Below the pieces are notes generated by a model. That model made no database searches, was not told the origin of the DNA, and saw only the letters and a program-made list of their open reading frames with translations. Source: Maribacter_C sp047345145 (GTDB taxonomy: Bacteria > Bacteroidota > Bacteroidia > Flavobacteriales > Flavobacteriaceae). Taken from it: a stretch of DNA of 64,000 bases. The stretch lies in NCBI RefSeq assembly GCF_047345145.1, contig NZ_JBLFER010000003.1, forward strand, positions 248,001-312,000. The letters run 5' to 3'. Of this stretch, positions 43,337-52,070 are shown one piece after another (within the stretch, counting starts at the first letter, position 1; the number at the start of each line of letters is the position of its first letter). Both the position numbers and the translations under genes were made by a program.

Positions 43337-44122
43337 TTAGATCAAATCTTCTTTTAGAATAGCAGAAAGTTCCAATAAATCTTTAAAATTGGCAAACTCT
43401 CCATTTCTGATATAAGAGATTTTTCCGGTTTCCTCACTTACAACAAGTGCAACTGCGTCTGTTCTTTCGGTAATGGCTACAGCAGCTCTGTGCCGTAACC
43501 CATAATGTAAAGGTATACTTCGTTCATTAGAAACGGGTAAAATAACTCGAGTTGCAACAATATAATTGTTTGCAATAACCGCAGCCCCATCATGCAAGGG
43601 ACTGTTTTTGTAGAAAATACTTTCAACAATCGGCTGGGTGATTTCAATATACATTTTATCACCAGATGATTTTACAAAATCTAAAGAATTGTTACGTTCG
43701 ATTACCAAAAGTGCTCCGGTTTTGGTAGATGCCATGTTTTGACATGCCTTTAAAAGTGCATCAATGTTCACACTTGTTGAAAGCCCTTGTTGTTTTAAGA
43801 ATTTAAAGTGTTTTAGAAAGTTCTTTTTGTTTGCAAAGTTGGTAGACCCAATCATGAGCAAAAACTTTCTTATTTCTTGTTGGAATACAATAATCAATGC
43901 AATTAATCCGACTTGCATAAAAGCTCCCACCATACTACTTATCATTTTCATGCCGAGTAGTTCGGTGAGTTTCCAAAACCCCCATACAATTACAATTCCG
44001 ATAAAAATATTGATAGCAACTGATCCTCGAACCAGTTTATAGATATAGTAAAGTAGCACCGCAACCAGAAAGATATCGATGAGATCGGTAATCTTGAGAT
44101 CAATAAAATTTAAGAAATCCAA
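43337..44122 (-). CDS. cdaA: Diadenylate cyclase CdaA
   Basis: Makes the second messenger c-di-AMP from two ATP, at the membrane. 261 residues: three N-terminal membrane helices (LIDIFLVAVLLYYIYKL first), then the DAC domain with both catalytic motifs, SPLHDGAAVI (DGA) and LRHRAAVAI (RHR). Gene order folP-cdaA-DUF3667 is leftward. c-di-AMP usually controls osmotic and cell-wall balance; no phosphodiesterase gene for it is seen in the window. Confidence 0.95.
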   Translation of the reverse strand: MDFLNFIDLKITDLIDIFLVAVLLYYIYKLVRGSVAINIFIGIVIVWGFWKLTELLGMKMISSMVGAFMQVGLIALIIVFQQEIRKFLLMIGSTNFANKKNFLKHFKFLKQQGLSTSVNIDALLKACQNMASTKTGALLVIERNNSLDFVKSSGDKMYIEITQPIVESIFYKNSPLHDGAAVIANNYIVATRVILPVSNERSIPLHYGLRHRAAVAITERTDAVALVVSEETGKISYIRNGEFANFKDLLELSAILKEDLI

Positions 44123-44203
44123 TTTGGTTGTGGTTTTGGTAAAATTAGGAAATAAGACTCGAATACGTCAAATTAAAATAAAAGCTTGGAATAATCGCAG
44201 GTT

Positions 44204-45028
44204 TCAATTCATTAAACGCTCATTAAGGGTTACACACTCAATTGCTTCTTTAACGTCGTGAACCCTTAAAATATTGGCTCCCCTGTTTAAAGCTATCATG
44301 TTTAAAGCGGTGGTTCCGTTCAAAGCATTTTGGGCATTTGTTCCAAGAGTTTTGTAAATCATAGACTTTCGACTTAGACCCGCTAGTAAGGGGAGGTCTA
44401 GTGTTTGAAATAAATTCATCTTCTGCAAAAGTTCATAATTTTGTTCTAAAGTCTTCGCAAATCCAAATCCAGGATCCAAAACAAGATCATGAATACCCAA
44501 TGTTCTTGCTGCCGTTATCCTTTCCGAAAAGTAAAATAAAATATCACTCAAAAGGTTTTCGTAATCAGTTTGTTGTTGCATGTTTTGCGGTGTCCCTCGC
44601 ATATGCATCATAATATATGGTACTTTCAATTTTGCAATTGAGGCTAACATTTGTTCGTCCTGTTTTCCGGCAGAAATATCATTAATAAGAGCAGCACCTG
44701 CTTCAATACATTTTATGGCAACTCTACTTCTGAAAGTATCAATAGATAAAAGAATTTTAGGAAATTTATCTATCAACAATTCAACCACAGGCAGAATTCT
44801 TGTCAACTCCTTTTTTTCTGAAACAGCTTCAGCACCTGGTCTTGAGCTATATGCACCTATATCAATAAATGTAGCGCCCTCTAACAACATTTCTTCAACT
44901 TGTGCTAAAACCGATTTTTCATCTTTGAATTTTCCTCCATCGAAAAAGGAGTCGGGAGTTACATTTAGAATACCCATGACCTTGGGTTGTTTTAAATCAA
45001 TAAGCTCGCCTTTGCAGTTAATAGTCAT
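44204..45028 (-). CDS. folP: Dihydropteroate synthase
   Basis: Joins pterin pyrophosphate and p-aminobenzoate in folate synthesis, target of sulfonamides. 274 residues. Family blocks: MGILNVTPDSFFDGGK, EGATFIDIGAYSSRPGAE, SIDTFRS, NDISAG, MHMRGTPQNM, DPGFGFAKTLEQN and the late LSRKSMIYK. All key residues look intact. First gene of the cluster with cdaA. Confidence 0.96.
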   Translation of the reverse strand: MTINCKGELIDLKQPKVMGILNVTPDSFFDGGKFKDEKSVLAQVEEMLLEGATFIDIGAYSSRPGAEAVSEKKELTRILPVVELLIDKFPKILLSIDTFRSRVAIKCIEAGAALINDISAGKQDEQMLASIAKLKVPYIMMHMRGTPQNMQQQTDYENLLSDILFYFSERITAARTLGIHDLVLDPGFGFAKTLEQNYELLQKMNLFQTLDLPLLAGLSRKSMIYKTLGTNAQNALNGTTALNMIALNRGANILRVHDVKEAIECVTLNERLMN

Positions 45029-45093
45029 ACACTTTCTCGATATGATTTCTTCTAATTTTTTTTACTCGATAATCGAGATTTAGAATGCTCCGA

Positions 45094-45119
45094 CGTCTGC
45101 CCGTTCGTCAGGCGGGCTT
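45094..45119. repeat. GCCCG/CGGGC palindrome between folP and DUF1599
   Basis: GCCCG-TTCGTCAGG-CGGGC within the divergent 229-bp gap. Neither neighbour needs a terminator here, so it is likely a dispersed repeat or a regulatory hairpin. Confidence 0.5.
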
Positions 45120-45153
45120 GCGTCAAAATCAATGATAATTTTCCTTCTAATGC

Positions 45154-45174
45154 CTCGCGGGTCTACCCCGAGTT
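45154..45174. repeat. GCGGGTCTACCCCG palindrome
   Basis: Dyad around CGGGTCTACCCCG, 40 bases after the previous palindrome and ~85 before the DUF1599 start. Same class of short intergenic inverted repeats. Confidence 0.45.
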
Positions 45175-45257
45175 TATTTACTTCAAGCAACTAATTCGTG
45201 CGAACTTTGACATTCACATAATTTTAAACGAAATTTACGCAAATTAGATTGATATAC

Positions 45258-45809
45258 ATGCAGCATACTTCTGAGCAATACGACAATGTAATAAAAGTTT
45301 GTCGTGATCTGTTTCTTAAAAAGATGACCGATTATGGTTGTGCTTGGCGAATTCTTAGACTACCGTCACTTACCGACCAGATTTTTATAAAAGCACAGCG
45401 TATTCGAGGTCTTCAAGAGAATGATGTGAGAAAAGTAGATGAAGGAGAGCGTTCTGAATTTATTGGTATCATCAACTATTCAATAATGGCTTTGATTCAA
45501 CTAGAACTCGGGGTTGCTGAACAACCGGACCTTTTAAATGAACGAGCAATTGCCCTTTATGATAAACAAATTGCGGAGACCAAAGGTCTTATGGAGGACA
45601 AAAACCATGATTATGGTGAAGCCTGGCGCGACATGCGTGTGAGTTCTTTGACGGATTTGATTTTGCAAAAATTACTTCGAGTGAAAACGATTGAAAACAA
45701 TAAAGGTAAAACCCTTGTTAGTGAGGGTATAGATGCCAACTATCAAGATATGGTAAACTATGCGGTATTTGCTCTGATACATTTGAATGAAAGTAAGCCC
45801 GAATCATGA
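45258..45809 (+). CDS. DUF1599 protein, internally duplicated
   Basis: 183 residues from ATG 45258 (the frame is open to a TTG at 45249). The domain occurs twice: MTDYGCAWRILRLPSLTDQI with a later INYSIMALIQLE, and HDYGEAWRDMRVSSLTDLIL with VNYAVFALIHLN. I recall that this domain has also been called nucleotide modification associated domain 1, which would fit a nucleotide-handling role, but no enzyme activity can be read from the sequence. Its TGA overlaps the ATG of the next gene. Confidence 0.88.
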   Translation: MQHTSEQYDNVIKVCRDLFLKKMTDYGCAWRILRLPSLTDQIFIKAQRIRGLQENDVRKVDEGERSEFIGIINYSIMALIQLELGVAEQPDLLNERAIALYDKQIAETKGLMEDKNHDYGEAWRDMRVSSLTDLILQKLLRVKTIENNKGKTLVSEGIDANYQDMVNYAVFALIHLNESKPES

Positions 45810-46903
45810 AATATTTAGTAGGTTTTAGTCGAGTTTTTGTTGGTGTTTTATTTATTATCAGTGGTTTTATTAAACTCAATGACCCAGTAGGTTTCTCCTT
45901 TAAATTAGAGGAATACTTTAGTCAGGGTGTTCTCGACCTTCCATTCTTCGAACCTCATGCACTTACTATTTCAATATTTGTGGTGATTTTTGAGGTTTTG
46001 GTAGGTGTGATGTTGCTTATCGGTTTTCGAACAAAATTTACAGTTTGGAGTTTACTTTTAATGATAGTGGGCTTCACGTTTTTAACTTTTTATTCGGCTT
46101 ATTTTAACAAAGTAACTGATTGTGGTTGTTTTGGAGATGCCATTAAGCTAACACCTTGGGAATCCTTTACAAAAGACATAGTCCTTTTAATTTTAATAGT
46201 AATTCTGTTTCTAGAGAGACGGTATATCACCCCTGCTTTTAGCACTCGAACAAATCGCCTTATTGTATTTTTTGCAGTGGTTCTCTCAGGATTTTATGTA
46301 TACCACGTTTTGAATCACCTACCAGTTATTGATTTTAGGCCTTACGAAATCGATAAGAATATAAAAGATGGTATGAGTGTTCCTGAAGGTGCTCCGGAAG
46401 CGATTTTTGAATATGCTTGGAAGTTCAACATTAATGGATCAGAAAAAGTAATCGTTACGAATGGTGATTACCCGCAAGTAGATGGTGAGTTTGTTGATGT
46501 CGAAACCAAAGAAATACAGGAAGGTTATGAACCCCCAGTACATGATTTTACCATTGAACAAAATGGAGAAGATTTTGCAGCATCTCTTTTACTGGAGCCT
46601 AAATTAGTTATGGTTATCGCTTACGATTTAAGAAAGACTAATACTTCAGCGTATGCAGAAGTGAAACGAGTTACTGATGCTGCATCAAAGAAAGGTTATA
46701 GGGTAATTGGAATGTCAGCATCTAACAAGGAGCAAACACAGAAACTAGTTAAAGATTATAGTCTTGGTTTTGAGTTCTATTTTACTGATGAGACTACCTT
46801 GAAAACAATAGTGCGTTCTAATCCAGGAATTTTGGTTTTAGAGAAAGGAACGATAAAACAAAAAGTACATTACAACGATTTTGACGAATTAAAATTTGAA
46901 TAA
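45806..46903 (+). CDS. BT_3928-type DoxX/MauE membrane protein with thioredoxin-like C-terminus
   Basis: 365 residues. About five membrane helices in the first 170 residues (RVFVGVLFIISGFIKLNDPVG at the start, shown in part), with a redox-type CGCFGD loop near residue 110. The C-terminal ~180 residues are soluble and end in a thioredoxin-like fold (KGYRVIGMSASNKEQ, NPGILVLEKG) lacking a visible CxxC. Such proteins are thought to pass electrons across the membrane. Starts inside the DUF1599 stop and is followed by tpiA, prmA and clpS. Confidence 0.85.
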   Translation: MKYLVGFSRVFVGVLFIISGFIKLNDPVGFSFKLEEYFSQGVLDLPFFEPHALTISIFVVIFEVLVGVMLLIGFRTKFTVWSLLLMIVGFTFLTFYSAYFNKVTDCGCFGDAIKLTPWESFTKDIVLLILIVILFLERRYITPAFSTRTNRLIVFFAVVLSGFYVYHVLNHLPVIDFRPYEIDKNIKDGMSVPEGAPEAIFEYAWKFNINGSEKVIVTNGDYPQVDGEFVDVETKEIQEGYEPPVHDFTIEQNGEDFAASLLLEPKLVMVIAYDLRKTNTSAYAEVKRVTDAASKKGYRVIGMSASNKEQTQKLVKDYSLGFEFYFTDETTLKTIVRSNPGILVLEKGTIKQKVHYNDFDELKFE

Positions 46904-46934
46904 GGGAAACCCCAAAATATAAACAATCAATAAA

Positions 46935-47684
46935 ATGAGAAGTAAGATAGTTGCAGGAAACTGGAAAATGAATAAGAATCTAGAAGAAACCGACGCTCTA
47001 TTGAGTGCTCTTTCGGCTAAATTACCAGATACCCAGGCTGAGGTTATGGTGGCACCAACTTATGTGAATTTGAACAGCTCAGTTCGTCATTTAGAGTCTT
47101 CGACTATTCAAGTAATTGCTCAGAATATGCATTTTGCAGCGAATGGCGCTTATACCGGAGAAATCTCTGCAGATATGCTTTTGAATATAGGAATTGACAC
47201 TGTAATCATCGGGCATTCAGAACGAAGAGCCTATTTCGGTGAAACAGATGAAATCTTAGCAAAAAAAGTCGCCGCAGCTATAGCGAAAGACATGCGTGTT
47301 ATGTTTTGTTTTGGTGAAGAATTGGAAGATCGCAAGTCGGGCAATCATTTTAATGTTGTTGAAAGCCAACTAAAAAATGCTCTATTTTCTTTGGATACAA
47401 AGGCATGGAGTAAAATTATTTTGGCTTACGAACCAGTATGGGCTATTGGCACGGGAGAAACAGCTTCGGCAGATCAGGCACAAGAGATGCATGCTTTTAT
47501 TCGTAAAACAATTACAGAGGCTTACGATCCTTCAATAGCAAATAACGTTTCAATTCTCTACGGAGGTAGTGTGAAGCCAGCAAATGCCGAAGAGATTTTT
47601 TCAAAATCAGATGTTGATGGTGGTTTAATTGGTGGAGCTGCTTTGAATGCAGATGATTTTGTTGCCATCATAAAAGCAATCTAA
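46935..47684 (+). CDS. tpiA: Triose-phosphate isomerase
   Basis: Interconverts dihydroxyacetone phosphate and glyceraldehyde-3-phosphate. 249 residues, standard. Motifs: AGNWKMNKN, IIGHSERRAYF (catalytic His), AYEPVWAIGTGE (catalytic Glu) and LYGGSVKPAN (phosphate loop). Confidence 0.97.
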   Translation: MRSKIVAGNWKMNKNLEETDALLSALSAKLPDTQAEVMVAPTYVNLNSSVRHLESSTIQVIAQNMHFAANGAYTGEISADMLLNIGIDTVIIGHSERRAYFGETDEILAKKVAAAIAKDMRVMFCFGEELEDRKSGNHFNVVESQLKNALFSLDTKAWSKIILAYEPVWAIGTGETASADQAQEMHAFIRKTITEAYDPSIANNVSILYGGSVKPANAEEIFSKSDVDGGLIGGAALNADDFVAIIKAI

Positions 47685-47720
47685 ACTTCCTTTTCGCGAA
47701 GCATTAATTTAACTAATAAG

Positions 47721-47757
47721 TCCTCCTTTGAAAAGAGGAGGTGTGCCCTAAGGGCAT
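47721..47757. repeat. CCTCCT/AGGAGG and GCCCT/AGGGC palindromes
   Basis: CCTCCT-TTGAAAAG-AGGAGG followed by GCCCT-A-AGGGC in the gap between tpiA and prmA. A tandem hairpin repeat of this style is frequent between flavobacterial genes. Confidence 0.5.
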
Positions 47758-47784
47758 AAGGTAAACCCTATACTGTAAAGCTTT

Positions 47785-48621
47785 ATGCCCAATACTACCT
47801 ACATAGAATACAACTTCAAAATAAATCCCCTTCAACCAGCATCAGAGATATTAATCGCCGAGCTTGGCGAAGCTGGCTTTGAAAGCTTTGTGGAAAATGA
47901 AAAAGGCGTCTTAGCGTACATTAAGCAAAAAGATTGGTCAGAAGGTATTCTCCATTCAGTTGAGATTCTAAGAAATGAAAATTTTGAATTCAATTTTCAA
48001 GTAAGCGAAATCGAGCAAGAAAACTGGAATGCCACTTGGGAAGAAAATTTCAACCCTATTCAGGTGGATAATCTCTGTGTCGTTCGTGCACCTTTTCATG
48101 AAAAATCAAATGTTGAGTTTGATATTGTTATTGAACCAAAAATGAGTTTTGGTACGGGGCATCACGAAACCACTCATATGATGTTACAACATATTTTGGA
48201 CCACAATTTTAATGGAAAATCTGTGTTGGATATGGGAAGCGGAACAGGAGTTTTGGCGATTTTAACAGCCATGAAAGGTGCCAACAGTATTGAAGCTATT
48301 GATATAGATCATTGGTGCTTCTTGAATGCCAAAGAGAATGCAGCGCGAAATAATTGTGAACATATTAAGATTTATGAGGGAGATTCAAGCTTGTTAATAG
48401 ACCAAAAATATGACGTTATTATAGCTAATATTAATCGAAATATTTTGTTAAGCGATATTCCAAAGTATGCTAAACACTTGAATGCGAACGGTATACTTTT
48501 TCTTAGCGGATTTTATAAAGAAGATATTCCTATGATTAGCGCAAAATGCACTGAAGTGTCGTTAAAGTTTGAAAAAAATCTAGAAAAAAATAATTGGGTA
48601 GCCGTAAAATATGTAATTTAG
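47785..48621 (+). CDS. prmA: Ribosomal protein L11 methyltransferase
   Basis: Transfers methyl groups from S-adenosylmethionine to L11. 278 residues. MSFGTGHHETTHMM precedes the SAM-binding block DMGSGTGVLAILTA, and NINRNIL is the catalytic-loop region. Confidence 0.95.
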   Translation: MPNTTYIEYNFKINPLQPASEILIAELGEAGFESFVENEKGVLAYIKQKDWSEGILHSVEILRNENFEFNFQVSEIEQENWNATWEENFNPIQVDNLCVVRAPFHEKSNVEFDIVIEPKMSFGTGHHETTHMMLQHILDHNFNGKSVLDMGSGTGVLAILTAMKGANSIEAIDIDHWCFLNAKENAARNNCEHIKIYEGDSSLLIDQKYDVIIANINRNILLSDIPKYAKHLNANGILFLSGFYKEDIPMISAKCTEVSLKFEKNLEKNNWVAVKYVI

Positions 48622-48654
48622 AAAGCGATACGAAGTTATTAAACCCGAAATAGT

Positions 48655-48930
48655 ATGAGTACTAAGGAGAAAATATCCGAAGAACTACTTCTAGAAGAAG
48701 AGATTGTAAACCAAAATGAAATCGTTCTTTTCAATGATGAGGTTAATACATTTGATCACGTTATTGACACCTTGATTGATGTTTGTGACCATATTCCTGA
48801 ACAGGCAGAGCAATGTGCCTTAATAGTACATCACAACGGGAAATGTACTGTAAAAACGGGTGATTATAAAGACTTGGAACCTCGTTGTAGCAAACTTCTT
48901 CAAGCAGGATTAAGTGCGGAGATTGTTTAA
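48655..48930 (+). CDS. clpS: ATP-dependent Clp protease adaptor ClpS
   Basis: Delivers N-degron proteins to ClpAP. 91 residues. Core VLFNDEVNTFDHVIDTLIDV (as IVLFNDEVNTFDHVI) with the acidic ligand pocket and the later EQCALIVHHNGKCTVKTG. The last 17 bases overlap the regulator gene downstream. Confidence 0.94.
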   Translation: MSTKEKISEELLLEEEIVNQNEIVLFNDEVNTFDHVIDTLIDVCDHIPEQAEQCALIVHHNGKCTVKTGDYKDLEPRCSKLLQAGLSAEIV

Positions 48931-51778
48931 TTTCAAAGCTATTTTTTTCAAAAATATTTTTTGCGTTAACCTGAAGGGCACTCTTTGTGCTTCAATTGTT
49001 ACTTTGTTGGCCTGCTTTTCTTTGGCTTCTCAAGAGCTGCCTCCTATTCAAAATTTCACTCCTATTGATTATGGTGCTGAAAATCAAAATTGGGCCATAA
49101 CACAGTCTAAAAATAATAATGTATACGCCGCCAATAATGGGGGAGTTATGGAGTTTAACGGCGCAGTATGGAAATTATACGGTTCTCCTAACGGTTCCAC
49201 AATTCGTTCAGTAAAGGCAGTTGATGATATTATTTATTCTGGCTGCTATATGGAGTTTGGCTTTTGGAAAGCGAATGGTCTGGGTTTACTTGAGTACTAT
49301 TCAATCAGTAGTGAATTAGCAACGCCTATTTTAGAAGATGAAGAATTTTGGAATATTATGGCACTGGACAATTGGGTTCTTTTCCAAAGTCTAGAACGCA
49401 TATACATTTACAATACAGCTGATAAATCTACTAATATTGTTGAAGCAAACTCTAAAAAAGCACATTTATTTAGTTTTAATGATACTGTTTACTATCATAG
49501 CACAATTAATGGTCTTTATAAGATAGAAAACGGAATGCCCGTTTTAGTTTCTGATGATTCTAGAATAAAGGATGTAACCGTTGTTGGAATTTTTTCCATA
49601 AAGAACAAACCTCTTTTGGTTACCGAAAATGGAGATTTTTATTTTTTAGATGATGAGAACCTAATACCATGGAATATTCCTTTTGATGGTGAAAAAGTTT
49701 CGATAAACGTTTACAGTAGCCTTCAATTGAACGATGGTAGTATTGTATTAGGTACAATTTCAAATGGAATATTTCACATTGATCAAACCGGAAATGTTCT
49801 CTTAAAGATCAATCAAGAAAAAGGACTAAATAATAACACAGTACTTTCTCTTTTTGAGGACGCTGAACATAACCTCTGGTTAGCTCTTGACAATGGCTTA
49901 AGTGTTATTAATCTAGATTCCCCCTTCAAAGAGTATATTGATAAAAATGGTAGATTGGGTGTTGTGTATGCCTCTGCTGTTTACGATGGTTTTTTGTATT
50001 TAGGCACAAATCAGGGTCTATTTTACAAACGAATTGATGACGACAGTGACTTTGCATTAATTGATGGCTCTAAAGGGCAGGTCTGGTTGTTGAAAATAAT
50101 TGATGACGTTCTTTTTTGCGGACATAACAATGGAACCTATGTAATAAAGGGAGATAAGGCACAACTAATTTCGAACTTTCCTGGTACTTGGGATATTAAA
50201 ATGATTCCGGACCAAGAAAACCTCATGCTCCAAGGAAATTTTAATGGTCTAAGCGTCCTTTCGAAAACTGGAAATAAATGGGCTTTGAGAAATGTAGTAG
50301 AAGGATTTGATATATCGAGTCGTTTTTTTGAGTTCATCGGTAAGAATCAAGTTGCTGTCAATCGAGAATTTAAGGGTGTTTTTAAGCTTAATTTTGATAA
50401 TAGTTTTGAGACGGTAACCGCCATAGAAAATGAACCTTCTAAAGGTATGGGTGCTAGTTTGGCAATGTATAGGAATGACGTTTTGTATACCTGTGAGAAT
50501 GGTATCTATAGCTATAATGATGATGAAGGACAATTTATTGCTGACACCTTATTAACTAGTGTTTTTTATCATGGTAGAGATAAGCCCATTGGTATCTTTA
50601 TTCCTGACGAGAAGTCAAAAAGACTCTGGTGTTTTACAAACAATAGTATTGCCTACGTCTCACCGGGAAAGTTCAATGGTAGCTCTAGAATACAAAAAAT
50701 ACCCATTCCTTCTTATGTTAGAAAAAATTTGGGTGTTTTAGGTTTTGAAAGCTTAACTCCTTTAGGTGATGAACAATATTTGATTGGAATTTCCAATGGT
50801 TATCTAACGATGGATTTAAAGAAGCTAATCTCAAAAGAATATTCTATTCACCTCAGTTCAATTTCAAGAAAGTCCAACAATTCTGGAATGGAGAATATTA
50901 CAAAGGATAGCAAAACTACTTTTGAGTTTTCCCAGAATAACCTTTTCTTTTCGTACAATGTACCCGAGTATCATAAGTATACCGAGGTCAGTTATCAATA
51001 TCAATTAGAAGGCAGGTATGATAATTGGAGCGACTGGACAAAGACAGCCGAAGCTTCTTTTGAGAATTTACCTTTTGGAAATTACATTTTTAATGTACGA
51101 GCAAAGATAGGAAATGAGCTTTCTAAAAATGTCGCGTCATACCGATTTAGAATCGAAAGACCTTGGTACCTTTCTAACGTTGCAATATTTCTGTATGTAT
51201 TAGGATTTGTTCTGCTAGCCTTTTTAATACATAAATTGTATAAGAGCTATTATAAAAAGCAGCGTGAACATCTTTTAAAGGATAATAAAAAGAAGCTGAA
51301 ACGTAAGAAATTAAAGTCGCAAAAGAAAATAGTTCAAATCAGTAATGAAAAACTCAGAGAAGAAGTAGAAAGTAAAAACCGTGAGCTGGCAATTTCAACT
51401 ATGAGCATTATTAAAAAGAATGAATTTCTAAATGCCATAAAAGACCAGTTAAAAGGAAACTCCGATATCCCTCAAGTCAAATCTGTAATTCGAACTATAG
51501 ATCGAAATATTAATAATTCTGATGATTGGAAATTTTTTGAGGATGCTTTTAATAATGCTGATAAAGACTTTTTGAAAAAAGTTAAAAAAGTGCATCCGGG
51601 CTTAACCTCCAATGATTTAAGACTATGTGCATATTTGCGCCTAAATTTGTCTTCCAAAGAAATAGCTCCTCTATTGAACATATCGGTTAGAAGTGTAGAA
51701 GTTAAACGATATCGTTTGCGAAAAAAAATGAATCTTTCACACGAAGAAGGTCTAACCGACTACATTATGGAATTATAA
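48914..51778 (+). CDS. Two-component-propeller sensor with LuxR-type HTH, putative PUL regulator
   Basis: 954 residues from GTG 48914; a TTG at 48923 is also possible. Signal peptide-like segment ~20-40 (SIVTLLACFSLASQ), then ~30 propeller strands (GVMEFNGAVWKLYG, SLFEDAEHNLWLALDNGLSV), a Y_Y_Y domain near 680-745 (YQYQLEGRYDNWSDW), one membrane helix ~753-776, a Lys/Glu coiled coil, and a C-terminal LuxR HTH ~894-954 (SSKEIAPLLNISVRSVEVKR). Binds a glycan outside and regulates inside; it opens the glucan locus. No kinase or SusC/D. Confidence 0.88.
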   Translation: MRRLFNFKAIFFKNIFCVNLKGTLCASIVTLLACFSLASQELPPIQNFTPIDYGAENQNWAITQSKNNNVYAANNGGVMEFNGAVWKLYGSPNGSTIRSVKAVDDIIYSGCYMEFGFWKANGLGLLEYYSISSELATPILEDEEFWNIMALDNWVLFQSLERIYIYNTADKSTNIVEANSKKAHLFSFNDTVYYHSTINGLYKIENGMPVLVSDDSRIKDVTVVGIFSIKNKPLLVTENGDFYFLDDENLIPWNIPFDGEKVSINVYSSLQLNDGSIVLGTISNGIFHIDQTGNVLLKINQEKGLNNNTVLSLFEDAEHNLWLALDNGLSVINLDSPFKEYIDKNGRLGVVYASAVYDGFLYLGTNQGLFYKRIDDDSDFALIDGSKGQVWLLKIIDDVLFCGHNNGTYVIKGDKAQLISNFPGTWDIKMIPDQENLMLQGNFNGLSVLSKTGNKWALRNVVEGFDISSRFFEFIGKNQVAVNREFKGVFKLNFDNSFETVTAIENEPSKGMGASLAMYRNDVLYTCENGIYSYNDDEGQFIADTLLTSVFYHGRDKPIGIFIPDEKSKRLWCFTNNSIAYVSPGKFNGSSRIQKIPIPSYVRKNLGVLGFESLTPLGDEQYLIGISNGYLTMDLKKLISKEYSIHLSSISRKSNNSGMENITKDSKTTFEFSQNNLFFSYNVPEYHKYTEVSYQYQLEGRYDNWSDWTKTAEASFENLPFGNYIFNVRAKIGNELSKNVASYRFRIERPWYLSNVAIFLYVLGFVLLAFLIHKLYKSYYKKQREHLLKDNKKKLKRKKLKSQKKIVQISNEKLREEVESKNRELAISTMSIIKKNEFLNAIKDQLKGNSDIPQVKSVIRTIDRNINNSDDWKFFEDAFNNADKDFLKKVKKVHPGLTSNDLRLCAYLRLNLSSKEIAPLLNISVRSVEVKRYRLRKKMNLSHEEGLTDYIMEL

Positions 51779-52070
51779 ATTCCACAACATTAATTGTATT
51801 TACCACTACATGACCTATACAAATCCTGTTTAGGAGGTCTTAAATATACAGTGTTAGTATATTGTTAAATCCATTAAAATACTACCGAATAATTAGGAAT
51901 ATGGATGTTTTACTGTCTTTTTTTTGAATTGTATATTTTTTGTATAGGTTCTTTCTATTGATATTATTTAGCAATACAATAAATTGCAAGAGTCTTTATC
52001 ATAGACACTTTAATACAGCTATTCGAATTACTTTAACTCAGATAGTGTTAAAACAATAATAAAAGAAACT

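Noticed and set aside
51779..52070. Possible SusC/SusD remnant between the regulator and PKD lipoprotein
   Set aside because: The gap is 292 bases and AT-rich with no reading frame or TonB-plug motif.
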